From contig JBCFYV010001001.1 in NCBI GenBank assembly GCA_039000515.1, positions 4,391,993-4,455,992 on the forward strand: a DNA stretch of 64,000 nucleotides, given 5' to 3'. Origin of the DNA: Timema cristinae. Lineage: Eukaryota > Arthropoda > Insecta > Phasmatodea > Timematidae. Below are positions 21,301 through 33,872 of the stretch, piece after piece. The notes under the pieces are model-generated. The model made no database searches, had not been told where the DNA came from, and saw nothing but the letters and a program-made list of their open reading frames with translations. Position 1 is the stretch's first letter. Every line of letters starts with the position of its first letter. Both the position numbers and the translations under genes were made by a program.

Positions 21301-22047
21301 TACACAAAGCTAATAAAAAACTCTCTTCTATTAATATAAATTCTATTTAACTTTGATTAAGATTCTGATCTAGTTATAAAAAAAATATTTGTTTATATGT
21401 GTAATGTAAAGGCAATGCTCAGGTGTGATACTTTATTAATGTATGCCAAACCATTTTACTAATGATTCCTAATTAATATATTAGACTTAAAATAAATAGA
21501 ATTAACTAGGGGCCATAGTTAAACCATCAAGCATTGAGCCGTTTGCACTAAATACATCTAAATTTATTAAATATTTCAGAATCTGTTTTGAATAGAAAGA
21601 ATAAAATAAATTTTATCTGAAAATCATGTTTTTTTGAAAATGACAATTTTCTTAGTTTTTGCATTGAAATTGTAATAAGCTTACCTATCAGGCTAACAGT
21701 AAATGTGTCTCTTACAGTTCCTGTCCAACCCCTTTGAGTGAATTTCTGGATTGGATCATGGGTGAAGTCAAATATGCTTAGTTTAAAATTTCAAATAGGG
21801 TGCATGAAAGCAGTTGAGAAGTAATAATCAGAATACAAATGAGGTAAAAGACACAAAAACCTTCCATTTTTGGCGAGAGCTCAACTATTAAACGTTTATA
21901 GCTGTTTGGTATATGGTACGTTTTTTATTATGTATTTTATTTTCAGTATTCATTTTCACTTTAATTTGAGGTATTTAACGTTCACATTCTGAACTGGCTG
22001 ATTATATAAAAACATCCACCATGTGGGAATTTGAATGAACTATATAT

Positions 22048-22340
22048 CGGGTGACCTGGTGGTCTAGGGGTAAGGTGTCGGACTTCTGTGCTGGGGTCCG
22101 GAGTTCAATCCTTGGTCCTGGCACAGATTCATCTGATTACCAAACCCTTCCTTCACCTCTGACAAGACGTGTATTAATCACAGCTTTTGAATGTGAGGAA
22201 TGCCAGGCCTACACTTGGTTCGGATTCCACGTTAAACTGTAAGTCCTCCATTTCATCTCAAAATCACCCTACCATTACACATTAGCGTAAGTGCGTATAA
22301 CCCGAATGGTTAGTAAGACGCGGTATGATAATAATAATAA
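22048..22340 (+). mobile_element. tRNA-derived SINE, full length
   Basis: A box TGGTGGTCTAGGGGTAAGG (22057-22075), B box GGAGTTCAATCC (22100-22111). The body includes TTCGGATTCCACGTTAAACT and GTCCTCCATTTCATCTC. The tail has GCGTATAACCCGAATGGTTA, then an ATA-repeat end. The truncated minus-strand SINE at 1335-1485 is the same family. Confidence 0.8.
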
Positions 22341-22344
22341 CTAC

Positions 22345-23700
22345 CTATCTCCCCATCACCGACCGGATATCCTGTGTATAGCGAGCCTTCTGTGCAACTA
22401 CTAAGCGGGAGATTATGTTGTTGTTATCCCAACTATGTAAGGAGAGAATCTAATAAAGGTTTTTAAAAAACATTTTAAAACACAACATAAAATACCAACA
22501 TCAGGCTAGAGGGTACCCAAGTCTAATCCCGTCCTGTCGGTCAGAGAGATAAGTCTGAAACCTTAGAAAAATTAATCCTGCCGCCATTCGAGGAAGTAGG
22601 CCTAAATGTCCTCAATATTAATTCAATTACTTTAAGAACTGGAAGAAAATAATAATTGAAAACAGTTTGCTTTAATAATTTGCTTGCTAGAAAACAAAGA
22701 ATTTGCTTATATTTTTTCTCATTTATATTTTTGTTTTGAAATTATGAGCTTTATTATGCAAATTGAATAAAGGCAGGTTTTTTAATGAATTCTCCAACAT
22801 TATAGAAACAGCCACGCTCAATATTATATCCGGATAGATTTCAAACCTTATTTTGTGAGTCATAGCCAATATAGCTTACACAAACCAAGTGGTTGTAACA
22901 GAAGTAAATTGGCTTCTTGAGCAAATAAAAAACTATATAAATTAATTACAAAATAGCCGTGTCTAGTAACAGCTGTACTTTTGGTAACAAAGGTCTTTTT
23001 TCCTAACCCAACCCTACTACTTAGTGGAGTTAAGGTAAAGAAAAGGACCTTCTGGAACGTCTTTTCAAAATCCTGCATACACTAATTCTAATTCCCAAAT
23101 AATTAAACAAAGAAAATAACCTTAAAATATTAAACGAATCGGAATATCCTGGTATTTCTTTCAAAATAACATACTTTTGACAGCTTGGTGGTTTAATGAG
23201 TAGACATTATTTGATTGATTTGGAGGGGCTTACCTTCAAACCCAACCGTTTGCGCAGAATGTTATTTTTTATGATAATGGTGTTACATTATTTCCTTAGG
23301 GTTTCCTCATTGCGTGGCAATTTGATTAATATCTAAATTAAAGAAAAAAAGTGTACTTGATTGCATCATGATATTCAATAACATCGAATGTCGTTCAAGG
23401 TCTTTATCATAAGAAACACGCTAAATAATAAGTTTTCTTTCAATCACTGAATAAAAATAATTATCATGTAATGTAGATATAGAGTTATTTGAATAGGATA
23501 ATGTATTTTTCTAATTTTATAAAATACAAGTTAAATTTAGTCAATTAATTATTTGACGCATTTAAAAATAAGCATTATCTAAAATTTAGTGTTTTAGAAC
23601 ACATCGAAAGTTTTTCCAAACATAGGCAAATTAATTTTAAATATCTTTGTTTTATTTTAGATGCTAAAATAATTTCACTCATAATATTAGAAAGAATCTG
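22345..23700. other. Intergenic, no feature recognised
   Basis: AT-rich, no coding exon, no clear repeat ends. It precedes the heat-shock promoter. Confidence 0.5.
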
Positions 23701-23839
23701 AACATTATTTTACGGACTACGCTTTAGCCGCCATTTTTTGCAGGTTTGGGTAGGGTGTATTGATTAGTCTATTTGTGAAACCTTGTTATTGAGCTGCGTA
23801 GGGAGTGGATTCCGCTATTGCGCAGCGCTTCTGCTTGAT

Positions 23840-23865
23840 GGAAAATTCCACTTCTAGAACTTTCC
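23840..23865 (+). promoter_or_regulatory. Heat-shock element cluster
   Basis: TTC (23852), GAA (23857) and TTC (23862) at exact 5-bp steps form a perfect three-unit heat-shock factor site, CTTCTAGAACTTTCC. A further inverted pair GGAAAATTCC lies just upstream (GAA 23841, TTC 23846), offset by one base. Four or more alternating nGAAn units with a TATA box 22 bp further on is the arrangement of strong heat-inducible promoters. Chance occurrence of the whole set is unlikely. Confidence 0.85.
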
Positions 23866-23886
23866 ATGACGAGGACAAAGCTCGCC

Positions 23887-23894
23887 TATATAAG
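23887..23894 (+). promoter_or_regulatory. TATA box of the heat-shock promoter
   Basis: TATATAAG, 22 bp after the last heat-shock unit. Predicted start of transcription is about 23915-23925, within GC-richer sequence, followed by an A-rich leader (AAGACTAAACAAGTTGTGAA) like those of insect heat-shock mRNAs. Confidence 0.8.
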
Positions 23895-23968
23895 AGCTCT
23901 CCGCGTGACGTAGGGCCTCTGTTGGTGCTGGAAGAAAGACTAAACAAGTTGTGAAGAAAATTAGAATC

Positions 23969-24073
23969 ATGGTGTTGATTAATTTTTTATATCTAAAAAG
24001 TAATTGCATTAGTTTTAGGATTAAAATGTTAGTTTATTCAACTATATTCTTTGGTGACGAGGATAAGAAGTAA
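23969..24073 (+). CDS. Leader ORF of 34 codons behind the heat-shock promoter
   Basis: The first ATG after the predicted start site, in good context (A at -3, G at +4: AATCATGG). It runs MVLINFLYLKSNC... to DEDKK and stops at TAA 24071-24073. No similarity to heat-shock proteins. By position it is comparable to the 23-27-codon ORF-omega of Drosophila. Translation is unproven, and it could be chance. Confidence 0.35.
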   Translation: MVLINFLYLKSNCISFRIKMLVYSTIFFGDEDKK

Positions 24074-24145
24074 ACAAGAGGAAATATCAAACTTTTCAAC
24101 ATGTGAAGTTGCATCTAAGGCGTTGCACATTTCAAAGGTATTCAG

Positions 24146-24151
24146 GTACGA
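24146..24151 (+). other. Possible first splice donor
   Basis: CAG|GTACGA, about 225 bp after the predicted start site. A weaker alternative AAAG|GTATTC lies at 24138. Acceptor not identified. Confidence 0.35.
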
Positions 24152-25169
24152 TATGTTATAAGTTGGGTAATACATCTTGCTTATTTAGCACCTTAAAATA
24201 CCTATTTTCGATATCCTTACTATAGACGGAGATATTTCGCGATTGTTAATGCTATCTCAACTGGGTTTGTTTAAAGGTTATAGCCTATTTTCTGAAACAC
24301 GATAGCATTTATATTTATTCTAAAATATTTTCACACTAATAATATACAGGTTAAATAAATATTCACAAAATTAGCAGTTTTCTAAGTCGTTTATCGTAGA
24401 GTTAAATAAGTGTTATATAATTAAGGTTCATTATTTGACTACATTTATGCTTGTATAATCATTTAAGACTATGCAATTGCTTGAACATGTCAACAGAATC
24501 GATATTAAGTAGAATTACCTAATGCTTAAAATATAAGTACATAGTTTAAATTAACCTATAATCTTGTAAAACCTTGCTAAACGTAATAAAAACTGATCAC
24601 TGTTTTATATCGACGGAAAAAAACAAGCTAATATCTAGCTATTCAAAGGTCCAGCTTTAATTTCAGACAAATTATTTTGGTACTTTAATTTCAACTATTA
24701 ATAAAAACAATGCGAGTTAAAGTAGGCCAAACCAATATAAAATTCCCTTGCGTGACATTCTTCAATAGCCCTTAATTATAGAGTTAAGACCATTTGTGAC
24801 CAGTGACAGCTACACCAAAGTTACATCTACTCTTTATGTATTCACTGGCCTAACTAGACCTAGGCCTGATATGATTTGCATGCTCTTGTGTCACTTGGCA
24901 CTTTCACAATTTTTAGTGCCTTATTTCTAGAGTAAGAGGTAAACCTGCCAAAACGAGGGCTGTTCATGTCTTAACACAAGCAGTAATGCAGATATTTACA
25001 AATGAAAAACTTATTTGACTAAAATTACTAATTTGTGAGTTAAAAGCCTTCGATACAAGGCACTGTCCAGAGCAAGGGTCCTTTCACATCCTAGAGGGTG
25101 TCTTATTTTAACCTTTTGTGAAGTTCTGGTGTGTGCTGTTGAATATGTTGGTTTTTCTGCTATTTTAAA

Positions 25170-25830
25170 GAATCTCGCAGTAGGCCTAGCGAACTGCGTG
25201 CCCGCTGGAGACGAACATCTGGACGATTGCTGAAATTATGGTGGCATTAAGTTGGTAGTATCTAGTAGTAAGAAAGCTTAGCTACGATAAATAATTTGAT
25301 ACATCAATGATTCAAAATAATTGAGATAATATACAATTTGTTTGCCTCTAAAAATCTACTTTCAAAGATAATCTAAAAAGCTTAACCTACATGTAGAATA
25401 AAAGTAGGCTTATAATTGTTTAGGAATTCTCTAGTAAAAATATTTGGCACTAAACCTTCTTGCAAGATAATATTTTGCGCGAGGTAAATATTTGGATGGT
25501 TTAAATACAAGCTAAACTTTTCCCTTAAGAGGCTCAAAGTAAATTAAATTTTCCCTTAAGTTATTTTATAACACTTTTCATAAGTTGAGTTCACTGTACT
25601 AATGCAATTTTCCTTTATAATAAACATGTCAACAGATTCATCATGAGTTCCCTTACTAGAAGAAACGTATCAAATTCACTCGGATGTTATTCGTAAGCTT
25701 CACGTAGGGCTGTTGTAAATTGCGCAGCAGTATCCGAACTGATCGAAAGCTCCACTCCCTGTAGGGCTGTCATTCGTTCTTCGGCAGATTTGGTGTGTTT
25801 TTGGTGGTGACATTTATCTTAGTGGCAGTT
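25170..25830. other. Two small GC-richer islands inside the putative transcript
   Basis: 25175-25255 (GCGAACTGCGTGCCCGCTGG) and 25690-25810 (ATTGCGCAGCAGTATCCGAA, CACTCCCTGTAGGGCTGTCA) stand out from the AT-rich surroundings. Both ATTGCGCAGC and a GTAGGG-type word also occur around the heat-shock promoter (23.79-23.92 kb). They may be exons or alternative promoters. Confidence 0.3.
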
Positions 25831-28800
25831 TTGTGATATAAAATAAGGAAGACATCAATTAAATGATTATATGAAAGACTTGTTGGCTTAGGATATTTTG
25901 TAAATAATCTAGAATTAAATTAAATATTGCGTTGTATGTGATAAGACTTAAATTGTAGATATAAGTTTAGATTTAAGTTGAAGTGTAGATAACGTCCATG
26001 ATATGCAATAATTTTAAATTATCTCGATAAGTAATTTAACAAGACAATGCGAACCTGTCCATTTGAATGCCGTGCACATACACAATGTGTAATCCCATAG
26101 AACATTAACTTAAAACCTCAAAAGTACTGTGAACAAAATGTTTTTGTTACTTCTAATAGGCACTTGGTAAGGCTGACTTTATTTACAAGCTTTTTATCCA
26201 ACCCATTTCACTTATAAAACTGGCTATTTGGTTGCCTTTAGTTTGAACAAATCGGTTAGATACTTTGAGGCATTCATTTGGGGTTCTCAAATCTGTAAAA
26301 TTAAGACTCGAGTTTATTTGTTGGATAGGTAAACTGGTTTTCTGTTTTCAATATTATGTATGAATTTCACAATGAGAGTTAACTTGTATAAAAAAACTGG
26401 TGAGGCTGTTGTGATAATATTAAACAGACCGAATAAATAAACCTCATAAAATTATTTTGTTTTCGTGGTTTTTGTTATGTAAACCTTGTCATTCATATGT
26501 ATTTTTATATATATTCAGGTAATTCATTCTACACATTAACATGGCAAATATATTTGTCATCTTGGGGATAATCTCAACTATATATTTTTATCTATAAATC
26601 TGAATACCAAAGTAACATTCTTTAAAATGTCTTGAGTTAGGTAATACTTATATAATTGCTTAAGGAAGGATAGATTAAATCAAGTGGAAAATTTGATAGT
26701 CTTGAAGTGATTGGTTGTCATTCAAGAATAGGACTGGAAATTTACTTTTTAAACTTAACTTTTTTTAATGAATGTAATTTAAATTGAATGCCATTCCATA
26801 ATATTTAGGGGTTGGCTCATTTGAAATAGTTTTGGGAGATTGTGTTAATTTGACATGGCCCACTTTCATGTTAATATAAAATATGCAGATGTAGGACAAA
26901 TTATAAATCTACTTGATGTCTTTCAATAATAATGTGCATTATAAACTTAACTTAAAAAATATTTATCGTAAATCTCCAGTCATTTATTTTCTTAAAAAGA
27001 AATTCCATTTGGTTTCAGTGATGCTTATAAGTTAAGAAAGATCACAATGAATAAAATGTACGAGTACCCATGACTTTTGGTTTGTTTCCGACTATGAAAG
27101 TTAAACTAATATTTAGTTAACTGTTGGGTTCACTTAAAAACATTTACTTTTATGCTTGCATCATTGTTAGGGAAGAAAAGTACTTTTTTAATCTTTGGGA
27201 ATAGTGTGCAGTGAGGGTGGGATTCTATATTTATGTGGAAAATTATTATGAATTTAATATTCTCAAGCACTTGATACACACAATTAAACAAATTTCATAT
27301 TGTGAAAAAAATTTTGTCATTAATTCCAGAAAAATTGCCTGATTCGCGAGGAACATTACAATAGGCTATTTTGTCTGTCTTGATCTTAATTTCTATCAAA
27401 TTGTGTTACTTATTCATACATACCTGTATGAAAGGTTAGGTTACAGCCTGTTAGGATCTTTTTATTTAAAAAAGAAAATTTATGATAATAAAAATTTCTC
27501 TGAAGTGCTAGAAAACATTAAATTTTGATTAAATTCACACAAAAAAATGCTGGTCTCCGCTTCATTCTTGAATTTTTATGCCATTGGACAAAATGACTAT
27601 TACTTCAGGTACAATATTAGTTTTATTATCCTAAATACAGTATTCTCAAAGTTCTTATTAAATATTTGCCATGAGCATTTTGGTATTTGACCAGAAACGT
27701 TAGTTTAAGGAGAAAAATGCCTGGCCATGAAATTACTGTGTAGCAAGTTAAAAAAACTAAGTATATACTAGGTACTTTACATTTGTAAAAAAACATCTGA
27801 GATTTAACAAATTTTCTTGTATTACAATTCAAAATGAGAAAGTATTTATGGGTTGTATTATTTTCAGTATGGCTTAAACTAGCAAAGCATTTATTCTAGT
27901 TGAAAATGTTCATGCAAAACAGGTTGGTTCATAAAATATAAATTTATTATCCGCTCTTGTGTAATGGAAGTTACTTTAGGGAGTAGGGTTAGTGTGCCTG
28001 CCCATCTTGCTGAAACCTTATTTTGAGAATATATTAGTTTAACTGGAAGGGGTAGGATATTGATTGAACCTAACTAAACAAGAGTTGGATATTCTAAGAT
28101 TAGGATAGTTAAAAATGTGGGTATAACTACTGGTGTGTGTCAACGACTGAAATCTCCTAGAGGAAAGATTGAAACAAATATCTCGTATTTGCTGAACCAC
28201 TTACATTGAAGAAATATTGAAGGTATGTTTGAAAATGTTTGTACTTAAATTGATTTGCTGTTGTGTTATTTGATAAATACTGAGGGGGAGTGAGATTGTT
28301 CCTACAGATCCATTTTTGACTCATTCCATGGCTAAAAATATTTTATAAACATGCTGGCAAGCTTGAAACTTGTGATAATACTAAATTAAGTTAAGTTTGA
28401 GAACAACGGTAAATGAAAGGTAATTTAAGAATACATACAACCAACACTAGTGTGTCAAATCACATGGTTAAGCTAAGCTATACAATAGTTGACATCACAG
28501 TGTCTCGCATGTCATGTCTGGCTTTGCCCAAGTTTTGTTGCGTTAATTGTCTTTTTTCCCCCTCAGTATACTGAGGATGAAGCGACCAATTACCCAGTGT
28601 TATAATTAACAAAAATACAATACATTCTATTCTTACACGACCTTGTACCCATCAAAAATGATTTTCAATTTTCTACATTATTAAGTTTGTACCCAAGCCC
28701 TGATTTGTTTATACGCTAATTTTTTTCCCCATTTTACCAAGTGTTTTACCCTAAACCTTATATTTGTAAAATTTATTTTAGTGTGAAAACTGTAAATATA

Positions 28801-30500
28801 TGTTATAAATTTGGGCAAGTGTGTAATGTTTTTCTATCAACAAAATTAGTTAACGATGTGTTTCTTCGCTAATATTGGCATAAGTAATGTCCCCTTCAGC
28901 CCCATCACGTTATTGTTTACTCATCCTTTTATTCTACTTGTTGCCTTAAACAGATTGCAACAGTTTAGAACATACTAACCCTTTACACATTTTTTAAATA
29001 GACTTACTAAAACAAATTAAAAACTATCTATCCAGAACTTGTGGGATGTATAAATAGGCCTTATGAAACAGCCTTAAGAACACTTGAGAAAGACTTTTGA
29101 TAACTCAAGATTGGTTAGTCTGCTACACATTATGTATGCATCATTAAACCTTTGAAAAATTTGTTTACGGACATATTTGAGCATAATTTATTTTTCCTAG
29201 CACTGCATTTATTTTCATACCTGTTCAGGTTATATATAACTGGATAATATTATTTAAGTTGATATTTTATTATAAACTTGTTAATTAGGTACATATTTAT
29301 TCTGTAGCATATTTGATCAACCCGTTTTTATGACTTGTGTTTAGACCTATCTACAACAGGTTTAACAATATTAATCAACCTCACAGAACCTAACCTTCAA
29401 ATTGATAAGTACATGCAATGTTAAGCTTTGTCTGGAAGAAGTAGTGTTTGTCAAAGAAGTGGTTAAAGTGAGAACTAAATTCTATCTCTTAAATGAATTA
29501 TAAAAAAAGGCCGCAAATCGCCTTGGCTGAAAACTATTGAACAATTATCAAATATGTCCAAAGTTAGGCCTAATACTAATTGAGAGGACCTGGACAGATT
29601 TGTCAAGTCATTTACCGAACATACTTCAATATTATGCTGCCCATTTTTGAGTTTAACTTGTATGATGGTATTCCTGTGGGTGTCAAAATTGTAACTAGTG
29701 GACACATTGTGGTCAGACGAAAGTTGAGAAATTTAAAGGTATGTTAGCCACCTTTTTTTTTTTCTCAATTTTCCTACACTTAGTTACTTCTATTATTGGC
29801 TAATTTAATCATCAATAGTTAGCTTGATAACTTTAGTAAACTTCTTGCACAACTGAGAATATTTTAATATCAGTTTGGATGAGCATGTGGAGTATTGGTA
29901 AACATTACCTGAAATCATCCCCTCCCTCAACATACATTTTTTCTTGCAAATGGGAAATCATTCCGTTAGGGTTTTATATGTAGTCTATTCCACAACAGGT
30001 TTTAGTTTTGCATTCAATGTCAAATATATGTTGCTAACAACTTTTTCTTATTCATATTAGACAACTCTTTCTGGAAGGGGGTGTGGAGACATAATTTTTT
30101 TATTCATATTAGTAAAAAAAAATGGCTATAGTAGTTTTGCGCTCCTTGAGTGGCTCCTTTATAATCTCACACATTTTCAGCTTTATCACTCACTGGGAAG
30201 TTCTAAAATTCTATAGTTGGATGTGTACATACATATACATTACTTTTAATAAATATATTAAATTAAATTATTTAGTCAAAATTATCTGAAACTGACCTAG
30301 AATTAATGATTAATGTGTCTGTTTGTGCTTTCACTCCTAGGGGGTGCCCAATCTTGAACAGTATTTGGACTGAAGTTTTGTTAAGCACTTTTCCATGCAA
30401 ATTCTGTTTATTTTTACCTCTGTGCTTTCACCATGGCAACATTTTTATACTCATTTTACATATCCTATTTTGAGCAAAATAGGTTTTCACATTGTGCAAC
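25831..30500. other. AT-rich, no gene recognised
   Basis: No frame over about 75 codons, no RNA gene signature and no repeat ends seen on either strand. Confidence 0.5.
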
Positions 30501-30507
30501 AGTTTAA

Positions 30508-30521
30508 GGGGGGGGGGGGGG
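30508..30521. repeat. Poly(G) run of 14
   Basis: Uninterrupted G14 on the plus strand in AT-rich DNA. A second run of 16 G lies at 31645-31660 and one of 10 at 45583-45592. Confidence 0.95.
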
Positions 30522-30889
30522 CTCTTTGTCAGAAATTGTCTTGCGGATGTCTGCTCATTCTTAATTTGTCAAACAAGTGATTTTTTAAATCATTATAAAA
30601 ATTAAGGTGTTAGGCCTTATCTATGAAAATTACTTTCTGTTCTAAGGCTCACAAATGATAAATTATGAAGAAAAAAAAATTATCTGGTTAAATTTATCCT
30701 CTAAAGCACAAACTGGTACAAAATTGTTTTAAAATGTTAAAATGCCAAATTTAATTTGCGTTGCAATCACCAGTTTATCTGAATGAGCAATTGTCATATA
30801 AGTTTTGAGTATCAAGCGCTTAAAACACATGGTTCCACTTTGTACAGCCCGGGTGTGAGCAATTTTAAAATAGCTAGCTCCAGGAGAAA

Positions 30890-32320
30890 ATAAATGGTAC
30901 AGAACTCTGCTTTTCGCTCTTATTGTTTGAAAATTGAGATATTTACTTAAAACTCTAATATATGTGAAAAGAAATAATATACACTAGCAAACCCAAGCAT
31001 AAATTGCAATATACTTAGTAAAACTTTTTTCTTTTGAGTTATAAACAACACTTGGTATTAAAATCTCAACTCTGCTATAAAAAAAATTCACATTTTATTA
31101 GCTGTTGCAATTCTTTCATCGCATTGCTATTAAATTCCTCATTTATAAATTTTGACCAATAAAAATTTAAATATTGATTACTGAGTCTAAAATTGATATA
31201 AATCATTGTACAAACATTTCTATGAGGTTTATGGAAAAACAAACCTTTAGAGACTGACTTTATATTACTCTATGGCATTGGAGAATTATTGTGTTAAAAA
31301 CTTTAATATCTCTTTACAACTAAAGCTCATAAAATTGTATTTTGCCAATTATCTCTGAAACTGTTGGATTTATAAAAATATATTTCATATAAAAGTTTAT
31401 TTTTAATAGTACTAACATTTTGCATTAGTAGGTTATTTAGTTTCTCAAATAGTTGTCGAGATATGGAAGTTTCTGCCTTTGTAAAGTACCCTAAAATTCA
31501 TATTCATGGTGAAATGAAAATAGCCAGTTTATTTATAATCTTAATAAACACCTAGATAGGATTTTAATCTAAATCGTTGATTTTGAGAAAATCAATTTTC
31601 TCTTTTCGCCCTTTAACTATTGCAAAGACCACTTTTTAGAGTGTGGGGGGGGGGGGGGGGTCTTTAGACATTATTGATATTTCAGGTTAGATTATCTTTT
31701 GCGGTGACAATATTTTTACTCTTTGCTTTCGGAAAGTTAAAAATTAAAAATATGTATTTACGTATAGCTTGAAAGTTATTGGTTTTATAAAAATATGCTT
31801 ATAAAATATTTGTATTATTGAGACCTACATATTTGTAAGAATAAGCAATTTCATATCAAAAATTCTTTAAGAGATTAAAAAAAAGATAATTTACGCATCA
31901 GACTAATGCCCTTAAGTTATTTTTCCAAAATATTGGGAGAAGCCATTTTGTTTGGAATATTTAGAAATGTTTAGAAATGAAATTTAATCAAAATCGCTTA
32001 AACCAATTTATAGAAAAATTGACTTTTTTGCCCTTCAGTAAACCACCCTTATTTTAAGGGTTGGATATCAATTTTAAAAAAAACTCTGGGCAACCCAATG
32101 AAAACCCTAACCAAGTTTTACCCTGATAAGTAAAATAGTTTAGGCTCTAGTTGGAGGTACAGACAGATGGACGAAAAGTCAAAAACTATTTTTTATTTAT
32201 TTGGAGGGCAGGGGGGTCATGAAACCAAGATTCATCAAAATCTTCCGATCACAATACTTCCTCTACCTGTAAGATACCGAGAAAGTAATAACACAGCATT
32301 AGTGTGGCTACCAAATAGTC
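30890..32320. repeat. Probable interspersed repeat, type unknown
   Basis: Contains the phrases ACAGACAGATGGACGAAAAG and GATTCATCAAAATCTTCCG, which I associate with a repeat common in insect genomes. No ends or coding frames seen. Confidence 0.35.
31645..31660. repeat. Poly(G) run of 16
   Basis: Uninterrupted G16. Length is likely to be unstable and error-prone in sequencing. Confidence 0.95.
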
Positions 32321-32817
32321 ATCTCTGGTTTTAGGTAACATTCAGCTACAGTGAACCTAATTCATTGGTTCCAACAGGTTATACGCACCCAACCCATATA
32401 AATTTCAATGTGTGTTAAAAATTTTTTTTTATAATTAACCCTAAAGGTTGATAGAAAACAAAACCCCTGATAACACTAAACCGAATAATTATATGATCTT
32501 ATTACATGCCAAGTTCCTGATTCTATATTACTATACTATATACATATAGACTTTTTTCATGATTCCCTGAAACCGAAAAAGTGGATTTTGAATGTCTGGA
32601 CTAGAGCAGAAACCATCTTATATCTTTGTTAACTATTTTGACTTTAAAACCATTGATTTATAATAGAAGCAGAATGTTTACTATTCTAAATAATTTTAAA
32701 TATGTAATACAATATTTTAACTCTTTAAACATAATATAAGATTAAAATAACAAAACAATAGTAAGACATTAAATCAAGTAGACTAGTGTTGAGAAAATTT
32801 AATCAACCAATTTTAAG

Positions 32818-33243
32818 CTGCATTGCTTGAAATTTCTTAAATGATGGAATTAGACTCCCTTTTTAAACATCTTCCTGTGCAATACTATGCACAATTTGAC
32901 AAGCTAATGCTTTTACATACCTCCCTAGAATGTATTATAAATTTGTATAAGACATAACATTTTTAAGGTGTTAATGTTCTTAAATAACTGCAAAACACTT
33001 CTTTTTCAAAGTCAATGACTCTGTGTGGTTCTGCATTGCTTGAAATTTCTTAAAGATGGAATTAGACTCCCTTTTTAAACATCTTCCTGTGCAATACTAT
33101 GCACAATTTGACAAGCTAATGCTTTTACATACCTCCCTAGAATGTATTATAAATTTGTATAAGACATAACATTTTTAAGGTGTTAATGTTCTTAAATAAC
33201 TGCACAACACTTCTTTTTCAAAGTCAATGACTCTGTGTGGTTC
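32818..33243. repeat. 213-bp direct tandem duplication
   Basis: 32818-33030 and 33031-33243 are nearly identical, each beginning CTGCATTGCTTGAAATTTC and ending near GACTCTGTGTGGTTC. A few small differences separate them (AAATGATGG/AAAGATGG; AAAACACTT/ACAACACTT). Recent duplication. Confidence 0.95.
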
Positions 33244-33872
33244 ATCATTTAGTCACATAAAAATTCATTATTATATGTGAACATTCCAATTATATAATCT
33301 CGGGTAGATGATCCCATGAAGTGATAAGTATGTAATAATGTTACACACTGTAGAACTAACAATAGGATGAAATAACTTATATTTTCTGTATAAGGTTATA
33401 AGCAAATCATTTTAAAAGAAAAAAAAATTAGCTAACAAAGACCAAAAATAGTAATTTTTTATGAAGTTTTTTACAAATTTATTTCAGTTAAGAATACTTA
33501 TACATATTTTGTATTACATGGTTTACCAGGAACTTTATAAATGTATACCAAGTCTGTTCCAAAATGAAGTACACCAATGTGGCCCAAAAATGTTTGCCGC
33601 TTGAATAAGGTGTATTATTAGTATGAAATAAATATACATTTAAATTAACAACATAGATACTTTGTAAAAAAATAATGAAGACTTAACTATGCCATTTGTA
33701 CCTACAGAGATATTATACTGCCCTCTTAAGTTCTTATAATTATAATACACTTTTCTAACCCAATAGGACTTTAATAATGTGCATCAATGCAGGTCTTGTT
33801 GATCATAATATCAATGCAGGTGTTGTGCTACTATATTAAATCCACAGAACATAAGATATTCTACCTACCCAA

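Larger units (their letters stand above)
23918..33800 (+). ncRNA. Candidate heat-inducible long non-coding RNA, unique part (hsr-omega-like layout)
   Basis: A strong plus-strand heat-shock promoter has no heat-shock protein frame behind it. The only early frame is 34 codons (23969-24073). The following ~10 kb lacks coding exons and leads into the tandem arrays from 33.87 kb. Drosophila hsr-omega has the same order: heat-shock promoter, tiny translatable ORF, short intron, unique part, long tandem repeats. A possible first donor is TTCAG|GTACGA (GT at 24146). Transcript end, splicing and inclusion of the repeats are inferred. I see no sequence identity to hsr-omega, which is known to diverge fast. 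Alternative: the promoter drives a gene whose coding exons lie past this window. Confidence 0.4.

Noticed and set aside
21095..22120. Possible functional tRNA genes (A and B boxes)
   Set aside because: Acceptor stems do not pair cleanly and the tRNA-like parts continue into shared SINE bodies and tails.
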